A stretch of 64,000 bases of DNA, from the NCBI GenBank assembly GCA_027625915.1, contig JANTQA010000033.1, forward strand, positions 4,960,001 to 5,024,000, read 5' to 3'. Both the position numbers and the translations under genes were made by a program. Each line of letters opens with the position of its first letter. The first letter of the stretch is position 1. Under the pieces are notes generated by a model that saw only the letters and a list, made by a program, of their open reading frames with translations, searched no databases and had not been told where the DNA came from. Below are positions 46,336 to 57,400 of the stretch, piece by piece. The DNA is from Anaeramoeba flamelloides. Its lineage: Eukaryota > Metamonada > Anaeramoebidae.

Positions 46336-46767
46336 TTTAATTTTTTAATGAAGAATTTTTTAATTCTTCTTGTTTGTCCTAAAAATATTTTTATATTGAA
46401 ATAATTTTTTAATAATACAAAAATTTTTACCTCTTTTGAAGAAATTCTCATAAAAACAACCCAAAATATTTGAAAATTCAAATACATTGAAGAAAAATTG
46501 ACAGCAAATAATAATTTGTGCTATCTGTAAACATCAAATTTACCAAGGTAAAATTTTAAAATGAAGATAAATATAGTGTCAATTTTTAAGAATAATTTTA
46601 TTCTTATTATCAAATATTTGATTGAAATAATTTTTTTTATAAAATTTATTGAAATTTGAGATGAACAATTACCTTACAAAAATAAACATTTTTAAAATTA
46701 AAAAATGAAATAAGAAATTAATAAATATCCTTAACTTTTGTAAAAAAATATTTAACAAATTTTTAAA

Positions 46768-47078
46768 TTAAACTCGATTTGACTTATAGTAACCCATCCC
46801 AAAATGAAAAATTCACTGTTTTTTAGATCCAACCAAACTAAAATTGTTTAGAAATAACAGAAATAATAAAATTCAAATTAGGGTTGAGATTCATAAAAGA
46901 AATACCCGAACAAACCACAAATTTCTGAAAAAAAAAAAACTTTTTTGCAAAATGAGTAAAAATGATCAGATCTAAAAATTGAAAATTTATTTTAAGAAGA
47001 ATAATGAATAAAACTCATATTATATGTTCTATTTCTTCAAAAAAATTGGATTCTTTTAACTGAAAAAGAGTTTAATTC
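46768..47078. mobile_element. TA-targeting MITE (family E, copy 3, internally shortened)
   Basis: Starts AAACTCGATTTGACTTATAG and ends AACTGAAAAAGAGTTTAA, the family E terminal repeats. It matches the two outer parts of the copy at 19999-20536 but lacks the middle, leaving ~310 bases. It ends exactly where the tRNA-Ser upstream duplication starts. Confidence 0.65.
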
Positions 47079-47079
47079 A

Positions 47080-48026
47080 TTAAATAAAAAATATTTATTG
47101 AATTGAATGTAGCCTATACCCCTTCTTTATCTTTTTTACATCTAAAAGGGCAGTGTCAGTTAAGGTGAAAAAAAAATTAAAAAATCAAAAAAATTTTATA
47201 GGATCAATTTTAATTAGCCAACTATTCCAATTCAAAAACCAATAAAATTGTTATTTCTGATTGATTTCTAAAAAAATTATCAATTGAAAAATAAATTCAT
47301 TTTTGGAAAAAAATAAACACCAAAAAATAATACTAAAATTAACATTAAAATAGATGTGAATTATATTTTGAATCCAAATACATTCTTTTGGAAGTGTTTC
47401 TAGTTGGAATTGTTTGAAGATCATCGGAATTTGATTTGCTTTTCATTTTCAACAAAGTTATTTTATCCAAAGAATATACCAAAATCATTACTTTCTCAAA
47501 TATTTAGAGGACTCTAAAACAAATTTAGATTAAATTCAATTGAAAATAGGCTGAATTAAAACAATTTGTTTAGGACTGTAGAAATTTTATTATTTTTGAG
47601 TATTTGAAGAAAACAATTCGTTTTTTTGATTTTATATTTTGGATTTTGGTCTTTGTAGATCTTTGGATCTTTTTTTTTGTAGATATGGTGAAATTTTTTG
47701 ATTTGATTTGAATCTGAAGATATTTGAAATTATTTTATTTCTTAAATTTTATTAATTTTATTTTGAAAAAAAAAAATATTTAAAAAAAATAAAGAAAATT
47801 TCAAAATTTTCAATTTTTAGTTACAATTCTCACTTCTTGAATATTGAACTATTTTTGATAAGCAGTTCGAACTTGATAAAATAAAACAAAAAAAAAGAAA
47901 AAATAATACGACGAAGATAGGATTCGAACCTACGCTCCACAAGGGAAACTGATTAGCAGTCAATCGCCTTAACCACTCGGCCACTTCGTCTTATTACAAA
48001 AGAGAGTGACTAAAATAAATATTCAA
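47080..48026. repeat. Segmental duplication carrying tRNA-Ser (copy a)
   Basis: About 947 bases nearly identical to 52228-53173. Landmarks are GCCTATACCCCTTCTTTATC, CATTCTTTTGGAAGTGTTTC, the tRNA-Ser gene and GAGAGTGACTAAAATAAATA. Differences are scattered substitutions and small indels. Direct orientation, 5.1 kb apart. Confidence 0.85.
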
Positions 48027-49290
48027 CGTAATATTATACCATGAGAGCATTCAAAAAAAGTTTTTAGGAGGAAACAACTCCTATAAAATACATAAAATCC
48101 ATAAACATAAAAAAAAATTCTCATTTCTAAGACTATATATTCACCATTCCAAATATCAGCAATCAACACTACTCAAAATAAAATCTAAACAAAAATTACT
48201 CAAATTACTTATTTAATCTTTCAGCAACTTTCATTTATTCAACAATTATTATTAATCCTTTGTTACTATTTTTCATTTTTATATTTTCAAGAAATAATAA
48301 AATAAAAAATTCTATTTCCAAAATTTAAACAATTTAACTGAAAAATTGAATAATCAGAATCTTTACCAACATCTATTAGAAATGATTTCAAATAATTACC
48401 ATAAGGCTAAATATTAATAATAAAAAAAAATAATTGAAAATAAAAAAAAAAAAAAAAAAATACAAATGTTAACTTGAAGAATAAGAAAAAAAAGAAAATT
48501 CTGATTCAGCCTACATCACTTTATTTTAAAAAAAGTACTTCCACAATTTTATAATATATTTATATTGTAAAAAAAAATGTGTTAATCAATAATAATCAAT
48601 TAAAAGAATCTAAATTAAGGGACACAAAAAATATAATCAATTTTAGGATTATTTCAGGGTTTAGATGCAAAAATTTATTGATCCAAAAACATTCTGAAAT
48701 TCTCAAAAAATGTAAAAGAATATTTGAAATCAATTGTGTTTGTTTTTGGTTCAAATTTATTATTTCATTTTCAAAAATATACAAAAAATAACCTTAAATT
48801 CTTGTGTATTTTAAAATGAAGTAGATACCTCGACCACAGGTCTCAAAGATAATTTTGGTTTTGAAACCTTGGCAAGGTTAATTTTAAATTTCCATCTTGG
48901 AAATAAATTTGAACGTATAACAAAATTTCGAAAAAACCAAAATTCAATTTTCAATTTCTAATAAGATATCTTGGCTCGGCCATCTTTTAAGTTAATAATA
49001 ATTATTTTAATCTTATAAACATAATATACTCATGTAAAAGAATATAGATATTTCTGAATAAAATGTAATAATCCTTTTATTTTTTACTTTTAATTTGAAT
49101 TATTTTATAAATTTGAATAATTGGTTTAAATATAAATTTTTTTTACAAATGAACAACTTTATCATTTTATCAAACCGTTTTTTATTTATCTTTTTCAATT
49201 TTAAAAATATATGTCATTTCATATATGTCTATTATGTATTTTAATCAGTCCTTAAAAAGGTAACCCATTCTTCTCTAATTTGATGAAAAC
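47895..49290. repeat. Duplicated tRNA-Ser locus, unit 2
   Basis: The tRNA-Ser gene and its right flank, collinear with unit 1 at 44880-46335 down to TTTTAATCAGTCCTTAAAAA. It overlaps the younger duplication at 47080-48026, so this copy has been duplicated at least twice. Confidence 0.7.
47909..47990 (-). tRNA. tRNA-Ser(GCU): tRNA-Ser (anticodon GCU), copy 1
   Basis: An 82-base class II tRNA reading the Ser codons AGC/AGU. The acceptor is GACGAAG/CTTCGTC with discriminator G. The D-arm is GCCGAGTGGTTAAGGC, the anticodon loop CTGCTAA, and there is a long variable arm (TTCCCTTGTGGAGC). The T-arm is GTAGG-TTCGAAT-CCTAT with one G-T pair. No intron. The downstream minus-strand side is a T-rich run that serves as the pol III stop. 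Confidence 0.96.
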
Positions 49291-49731
49291 CGGGAAACAA
49301 ATTTATTTAGGCTAGAGAAGAATTGACCAACCTTGGAAAGATTATACCTTAAAGATAAAAGATAAATATGAAATTAATGAGAAAAAAAAAAAAAAATAAT
49401 CAGTATTTTTTCAAAATAAAAGAAATCATTATAAAGATATTAAACTATTGTTTTTTTTTTATAATTTATGCTTTGGATTATGAAATGGACTAAGTTCACC
49501 TCATTTAAACAATTTATTAATTTGAGTTTCTTTTTTGAAATATAAAATTTACATGTTTTCAATATAAAAAGTTGAAAGTAACCTTTATATTTATTAAACA
49601 ATTAAGTTAATTATTCAAAATGGTGAAACCTATTTTTTATTTTATATTTGAAAGTCTGGATTTTGAAATAAAAAAAATTATTATTATTTTTGTAAATTAA
49701 AACTATTTGTTGTAAAATAAAGTGAACGAAA

Positions 49732-49900
49732 TATCCATTCAGGTTTCCAAAAAAAGATTTTTTAAATCATAAAACAACTTTTCGAATTTTTAATTTTTCA
49801 AAAAAGTTTAAATTATTCCTTTCTCTTTTAGAAGTGGGTACTGTGATGATTTTTAATTACTGATAAGTGTGTTTTTTTCGAAAACTGAATGAAAAGTTTA
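49732..49900. mobile_element. Short inverted-repeat element (family F, copy 2)
   Basis: CATTCAGGTTTCCAAAAAAA on the left and CGAAAACTGAATGAAAAGTT on the right form imperfect inverted ends like those of 21660-21832. The interior is poorly matched, so the call is tentative. Confidence 0.35.
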
Positions 49901-52227
49901 ATCCTTTTATTTTGTAATTATAGGTATTTTAATTCAAATCTCAAATACTAAACTTAATTGAGGTACAAAAGTGATTATATAAATTAAAATTTGAATAAAA
50001 TATAACCTCAGCTTTTGAAAAAAAATCACGATCCAAAGAATTAGCAAATAATCAATCCCCCCATATTAAAAGAAAATTAACAATTTAAGCTTTTTTTACT
50101 ATAAAAAATTTAAAAAATTTTAGATGATTTATAAAATCTTAATTTGGAGAACTGGGTGAAAATTTTGTTCGATTTATTTTGTAAAAAATACAAAGTTAAT
50201 CAATGAAATTCTGCTTTTGAAATTAAAAAAAATTTATTCCATAAGGGAAATGGTTCTGTTAAAGGGATAACAACTTATTATTATTATTTTTTTTACAAAG
50301 GTAATAAGGTAATTATTTACATAAGGGTTTGATTAAACACAACAAGAAAATAACACCATTTATCAACTTTTGAGAGATGAGTTATAATTTTTAAAAGATC
50401 TCACTTCCCTCAATTAAATTTTCAGTCAAAGATCTGATCCATCTTTTATCTGGATTTTTGGATCAAGAAAATAAAAATTCCACAAAACAATTGTATTTTG
50501 AAGAAATCTCACTTTTAGTAATTTCCGAGAGTCTTTACGAACAAGTAACCATTGAAACTTTAATCTTATTTTAAAAAATAGAATAAAAATAAATCAAATA
50601 TTGAATCCTTGGAGATCTAAATAAATTGATCATTTATTTTATTCACAAATAATTTATTAAATTTCTTGAAATGTAAAAGATAAGGTAATTTATTTTTTTC
50701 ATATATTTAAAAGTATAAACGAAAAACTATTATTATTAGAATCATTTCTCTGAGAATATCTATATTTTTTTTTTCATTAGAATTAGTAATTTGTATTTAT
50801 TCTATTGGTTTGAAAATATTTAAAAATTTGAGTAATAATAATATATTCTATAAAAATATTTAACCTTTGTCCTCTTAATAACATTCTAAAAGAATTAAGA
50901 ATTGGAATATCAAGTAATTTATTAATAAGTATCAAATTAAAATCTATTTCTTTAGGTTTTAATTTAACTTTTTTAGGTTTTAAAAAAAGTTTTTTTGGAT
51001 AAAAATTTACTCATTAATGATTGTTTGGTTATTATTTAGGGATTTTTTATCAAAAAAAAAAAAAAAAAAAAGAATTGATTAGAAAAATGTGTTTGATATA
51101 TTAATTTCTTTATTTTCAAGTCAAAAATAAGTATTTAAATTTTTTAGAAATTAAGTAGATTTTTTATATTTTGTTGGTTTAGAAAACTGTGGGTTTTAAT
51201 TTTTAAAGTGTATTTGGATACATTTTCAATAGAGGTTATATGATTGCTTTCTTCTATCCAATAAAAATATTTTTTATTGAAATAATTCATAAATATATTG
51301 GATTGTGAACTTTTTCAAAACTGAGAAAAATCGATCAAACTTTTAAAAATAATAATTAATTTAGGAAAATAGCATTAAAATTAGGTTTTGTCTTTTAAGT
51401 GCTCAGGCTTTCACTTGGTTTTTCAATTTGAAGATTTTGTTATTTTTTTTTTTTTTAAATTTGATCTTAAATCCAATTGAAGATTTTTTTTAGTTTTTTG
51501 ATCACTTAAAGTTATAAAAAGAGTTGTTTTCAGGGTTTCCAAAAATAATGAAAAAAATGAAAAAGAATTTTCAATTTTGAAATATTTTTTTTCTGATAGT
51601 TCTTTAACCTTATTGAAAAGGAATCGTTATAACAATTCAAATCATTTTTGACAGTAAAAAAAATATAATTTTGAATTAAGGATAATATTACTTAATTTCC
51701 AAATATCTTCTAGAAAATTTTATTAGAAAAATCAAATTTTACTATTAAAGTAAAACTAATTTCATTGGTAATGGTTGTAAATGACTTTAAAACTCTATGG
51801 TTAGAAATCCTTCTTATTGAAAAAAAAATATAGATATTATCAATATGGTTAAACAAACCATTTTTTTTGTTTAACAATAAGAATTATCTTGAAAACGAAT
51901 TAAATATTTACATTAATGTTCCGGGCAAAAAACAATTTTTATTATTTAATAATGATGAAAATGGTTATATGTGTGGTAAAATGTTTTTTATAATGTGAGA
52001 AATGCAATGAATTTTAATTGTTTTCTTTTTCGAAAAAAATCAATAAAAAAAATTGATGTCACACTGAAAAGATTTTCTTTATGTAGTTTCTTAGCTGATT
52101 AGAATTTATATCAATACACATTCGTAAGTGGAGAATATCAAACAATAAAATATTTCAAAATTTTGTCTTGTAGCTGTTGAAAGTTCTATCCCTTAAGTAA
52201 AATTATTTTATGGATTTGATATTAATT
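49901..52227. other. AT-rich intergenic DNA
   Basis: Between the two tRNA-Ser loci. Long A/T runs; no gene or clear element recognised. 50140-50200 weakly resembles the right end of family F. Confidence 0.4.
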
Positions 52228-53173
52228 CATTTAATAAATAATATTTATTGAACAGAAGGTGGCCTATACCCCTTCTTTATCTTTTTTACATCTAAAAGGG
52301 CAGTGTAAGTTAAGGTGAAAAAAAAAATTATAAAATTAAAAAAATTTATAGGATAAATTTTAATTAGCCAATTATTTCAATAGAAAAACCAATAAAATTG
52401 TTATTTATGATTGATTTCTAAAAAAATTATCAATTGAAAAATAAATTCATTTTTGGAAAAAAATAAACACCAAAAAATAATACTAAAATTAACATTAAAA
52501 TAGATGTGAATTATATTTTGAATCCAAATACATTCTTTTGGAAGTGTTTCTAGTTGGAGCTTTTTGAAGATCACAGAGTTCGATCTAATTTTTTTTTCAA
52601 CAAAGTTATTATATCAAAAGAATAAACAAAAATCATTACTTTCTCAAATATTGAGAGTTTTCTTAAATAAATTTAGATTGAATTAAATTGATTCTAGGCT
52701 GAATTAAAACAATTTGTTTAGGATTGTAGAAATTTTATTATTTTTGAGTATTTGAAAAAAACAATTCGTTTTTTGATTTTATATTTTGGATTTTGGTCTT
52801 TGTAGATCTTTGGATCTTTTTTTTTGTTTAAATTTGAAATTTTTTGATTTGATTTGAATCTGAAGATATTTGAAATTATTTTATTTCTTAAATTTTATTA
52901 ATTTTATTTTGAAAAAAAAAAATATTTAAAAAAAATAAAGAATATTTCAAAATTTTCAATTTTTAGTTACAATTCTCACTTCTTGAATATTGAACTATTT
53001 TTGATAAGCAGTTCGAACTTGATAAAATAAAACAAAAAAAAAGAAAAAATAATACGACGAAGATAGGATTCGAACCTACGCTCCACAAGGGAAACTGATT
53101 AGCAGTCAATCGCCTTAACCACTCGGCCACTTCGTCTTATTACAAAAGAGAGTGACTAAAATAAATATTCAAC
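52228..53173. repeat. Segmental duplication carrying tRNA-Ser (copy b)
   Basis: Partner of 47080-48026. The match ends right after AAATAAATATTCAAC, 37 bases past the 5' end of the tRNA gene (the sequence upstream of it on the minus strand). Confidence 0.85.
53055..53136 (-). tRNA. tRNA-Ser(GCU): tRNA-Ser (anticodon GCU), copy 2
   Basis: Identical in sequence to the copy at 47909-47990, with the same cloverleaf, long variable arm and T-rich downstream run. It lies within the duplicated ~947-base segment. Identity of the tRNA against diverged flanks indicates selection to keep it functional. Confidence 0.96.
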
Positions 53174-54462
53174 TTATATAAGAGTAAAAATTTCTTTTAA
53201 ATTACAACAAGTAAATTTGGTAAAGCATTCTTTTTCGTTCATATTTACAAAAAAAAATGTGTACAAAATACAAATCTTTTTGTCACACAAACGATTATAT
53301 AATTCATAGGTCAATATCAAGTCTTGAAAAAGGAATATTTCTTCATAACAAAAGATATACTATATAAAAAAAACTATAAATACAAACAAATGTACAAAAA
53401 ATTCATAAATTACGATATAACTCTAAAATACACAAGTGTATTTTTCTCACAACAAATAGAGAAATAAATCATATTTAGGTTGTAAGTGTAAAGATATCCC
53501 ATGACACTCAAAAAGAAAAATATTCCAATAAGGTTGTTGCAATTTAAATTTTCAAATAGTGGAAAAATTTATAAAACAAAATATACCATTTACTTCCTAA
53601 CTAAATGAAAAATAATCCAATCAATATTTTGAAACCCAAAAATAATCAATTGTCTTATAATATCATCTTAATTAGTCAGTATTCACTTAATTAATATCAA
53701 GAATTAAATTTTTTTGTAAAAAAAAAACCACTCTAACATGAAATACCAGATTAACCAACTTGAAAAGGATAAATACACAGACATAAATCGATTTATGTTA
53801 TCTCTTAGGACAAGAGTTATCCAATTTATATTCAAGTACATTAATATATTTGTCCTCAGATCTTTTAAGGGAATAATCTCTATTAAATTTTTTTACCTAA
53901 ATTCAATAGATATTGAAAAAATTTTTAACCAATTACTTATATTCGAAAACCCCTTTTACTTTTCAATATTAAACATATTTCGAGATAAGGAATCCTTATT
54001 TAGAAATTGGTCAAATATAAAATAATAGGTACTAGTCCCTTAAAAAATTGTTTGAGGGAAAATTGAGGAAATTTTTCTTCAAGTATTTTTCAAGAGACAT
54101 ATTTTAAAATTTTCATAAAGATTATAATTTCATTAAACATTTATTTCCAAATTTTAAGATGATCCAAATAAATTCTTTGAGAAAAAAACCTGATTTCCCA
54201 ATTTCTCCCAAAGTTCACTCCAAACGCTTGACTGCTCATGAGTGAAATTTATTAATTTTAATGCTGATTTTTTGAAAAAACACAATAAAAAAAAAATCAA
54301 AACAATATAAAAAAATTTTTATTTAATAAAATCACTTGTTAAAAATAAAATATATAAATAAAAAATCTAAAAGACATAAAAAGAGACAAAAAAAAACAAA
54401 AGGGTAAAAAAAAAACCAAAAAACAAAATGAATTTGAAGAAAATTAAATGTCTATAATTTCT
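53174..54462. other. Intergenic DNA downstream of the kinase gene
   Basis: A/T-rich, with one 95-codon open frame at 53738-54025. The right edge is the 3' flank of the kinase/beta-helix gene, with T/A runs suited to a 3' end. Confidence 0.4.
53738..54025 (+). CDS. ORF of 95 codons, unrecognised
   Basis: Begins with an ATG (MKYQINQLEKDKYTDINRFM) and ends TAA. Rich in Ile, Phe and Asn, with alternating charged and hydrophobic stretches. No motif, signal peptide or family recognised. Length and a proper start make it better than the other chance frames, but low-complexity AT bias can give such an ORF. Confidence 0.28.
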   Translation: MKYQINQLEKDKYTDINRFMLSLRTRVIQFIFKYINIFVLRSFKGIISIKFFYLNSIDIEKIFNQLLIFENPFYFSILNIFRDKESLFRNWSNIK

Positions 54463-57400
54463 CTAATCTGATTCGACTACATTTTCATTAATCATCCCAC
54501 CATTTGGTATTATATTTTCATCCATTTGTGGAAAGCAACCCTTTTTAATTAAGAATTGTATTCTTTCGTTTTCGTTTACTTTATTTTTTGTAAAAGATCC
54601 TGCACCATTTTTATAAACGAAAATTCCGCCACCTTCATTTTCTGTCACTTTATTGTTACTGACTACTGGTGAGGAACCTGATTCCACATCTATCCCTCTT
54701 AATTTGTTTAAATAAATTTCATTATTGGTAATTTTTCCTTTTGTATTTTGATAAGCAAAAATACCAGACCCGGTATTGTGATGGATTTTATTTTTTTCGA
54801 CTACTGGGCTTGAGTTAATTTTTGCTTGGAAGCCGCTTAATGTGTTTCTAAAAATATTATTTTTTTTATAGACGCCTGTAGATTGGTTGTATACAAATAT
54901 TCCTGATTCCTCATTACGGAAAATTTGGTTTTTGATCACTCTTGGGTTTGAGTTGTCCTTGCAGGCTATACCTGTTTTACCATTTAAAAAGATTTCGTTA
55001 TCGGAAATTTCTCCTTTGCCATTTTCAAAAATGAAAAAGCCCGCTTGTTGGTTATGGTGGATTTTACAGCTTTGGATTTGGGGATCGGCACCTGAGCGGA
55101 TGGTCACCCCTGAGAGCTTATTAAAGGAAATGTCGCATTTGTGCAAGAGGCATGTGGATCCGTCCATGACCACGACCCCGCCTTCACCATTTTTGGAAAC
55201 CTTGGTTTTCAGGATATTGGATTGCGAATGGTTTGTAATAGCAATTCCTTGATAACTGCACTCGACGACCTCACAGAATTTCAAAGTACCCTTGGCCTTT
55301 TGGTGGAACACAACGCCTACTCTGCCGTTATGAATTCGGCAATTTGTTATGACGGGATCTGCACCTTTGCGAATGGATAACGCGGCATTACCGTTTCCTG
55401 AGATATTGCATTTTTCCATCTCCAATTTACCAGAAACAATATCAACGGCATAAAATTTTAAACCCTTTTGCCTGAAAAAGATATTGGAAACTTTCCCGCT
55501 CGTGGTTCTAAAATTAAAGGTGCTCTTTTGGGAGTTTTGAATAATCACATGTTTCTCATCCTTGGTTATCCCCACAAACTCCAAATTTGGTTTCCTCACG
55601 GTGATCGATTCTGTATACGTGCCAGGCTGAATTTCGATGATGTCTTTGTTAATCGCACACTCTAGGGCGGATCTTATCGTTCTAAATCTCGTTTCATTTC
55701 CCTGGGAATCGACAATAATCTTTCTATTGCCATTGGTTAAAATAATAATTCCGTTTTCATTAATTGGTTGAAAGTCTTTTGGGATATGCTCTCCTTTTTT
55801 CGTCAGTGGTGTTTCTAAATCCATGTCGGGCGTAGAGGGTTTGTAACTTTCCTTTGGTGTTGAGGGAATATTTTTTATAATATCATTAATTGGAATCTCT
55901 CTCTTTCTGTTTTTGCTTTTTTTGTCACTGCTTTTATTCTGTTCCTTGTTCTTTATTTCTTCTCCCTTCCCGATTCCCTCACCCCCTTCTTCACCAATCT
56001 CGTTCCCATTCTCATTGTCTTTCTCTAAAAAGTTGATTTTTTCAATAAGAATTATTTCGTTGTTTGATTGGGTAACATTATTTTGATCTTCGCTGGTGTC
56101 AAATTTGATTGTTCTTTCCTTAATTGTAACGATTTTGTTATCAATAATTTTACCCCTGCCGCCATCTGCCACATGGATTCCACCATAATTTTTTTCGATG
56201 ATATTTAATTGGATATTTGGGCTAGATCTGGAACCTATTAAGATTCCAAATCCCCTATTCGATAAGATTTTATTTTTAATGATATCACCATTTGTTTCGT
56301 TCATAATTTCAACCCCAGAGCTTTTGTTCTTGGTAATTTGGTTATTCTTTAAAATAACCTTTGAGGCAATCGACTTTAGCCCACAAATTTTATTTTCAGA
56401 AATTTGATTTTCAATTATATGAATATCTGGTGATGTCGTGATCAAAATACCATGCTGTTGATTTTGTAAAATTTCATTTTGCTTAACCATTGCATGCTTG
56501 GCATCTTCAAAAAAGATTCCACTCAAATGGTTTTTATAAATTAAATTTTCTTCAGCAAAAAGCTTTCCCTGGTTTCTAATCGCTATACCATGACTACAGC
56601 CTGTTAATTCATTCCTTCGGATAATGGGGATCGACTTTTGCCCCTTTGATAAAATGCATGCAAATGGCGGATTGGGGCTAGTGCTTTGAATGTAACACCC
56701 TTCAATTCTTGTGTTGCCCTTGATAATTTCAACAATTCCAAAGTTAGATCTGACTTTATTGGTATTATTTTCCAGAGTTAAATTGAACAATCCACAATTA
56801 TCTGCCTGGAATCTAAAAATGGGCCTTGCAGACGACGAGGAAATAATGATTGATTCTGCGGAAATGCTATTTTTGCCTTGAATTCTTAACTTTGGTATGG
56901 TGATATCTAGCCCATCGGTGTAATAAATCCCAGAAGATAATTCTATAATGTCTTCGGTTTGTGCCAGATAAAGCGCTTCGGTTAAAGTTGTAACATTTTC
57001 ACCTTCGGTTCCCACAGTGATAGTAGTTCCAACCCTTCTATTCCCATATGAATATGATCCAAAGCTATTATTCGAAAGGCTTCCCTTACTTTCGTTGCCA
57101 TACTTTTGTTCATAGCCCGTTTTTGGTTTGGATCGATTTTCCTTTTCTTCTATCCCCTGCTCTTTCTTTTGCTTACTTTTTTCATCAATCTTTGGATCAT
57201 CTGCAAATAATATTTTCGTCAATAAATTTAATTCCTCTTTTTTGATTTTGCCGTTCTGTTGCTCCTCTTGGATTTCTAATCTTTCAATAATTTCATCAAG
57301 TTGGTTATATACTTCTTCAAAAGTTAACCTTCGATCAGGCTCTTCACTCCAACACGTTTCAATTAAAGTTTTAATTTCGGGATCAATTTCCTCACTAATT

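Noticed and set aside
54887-55665. Plus-strand frames up to 121 codons opposite the beta-helix gene
   Set aside because: Antisense shadows; the minus strand is open for >1000 codons with clear repeats.
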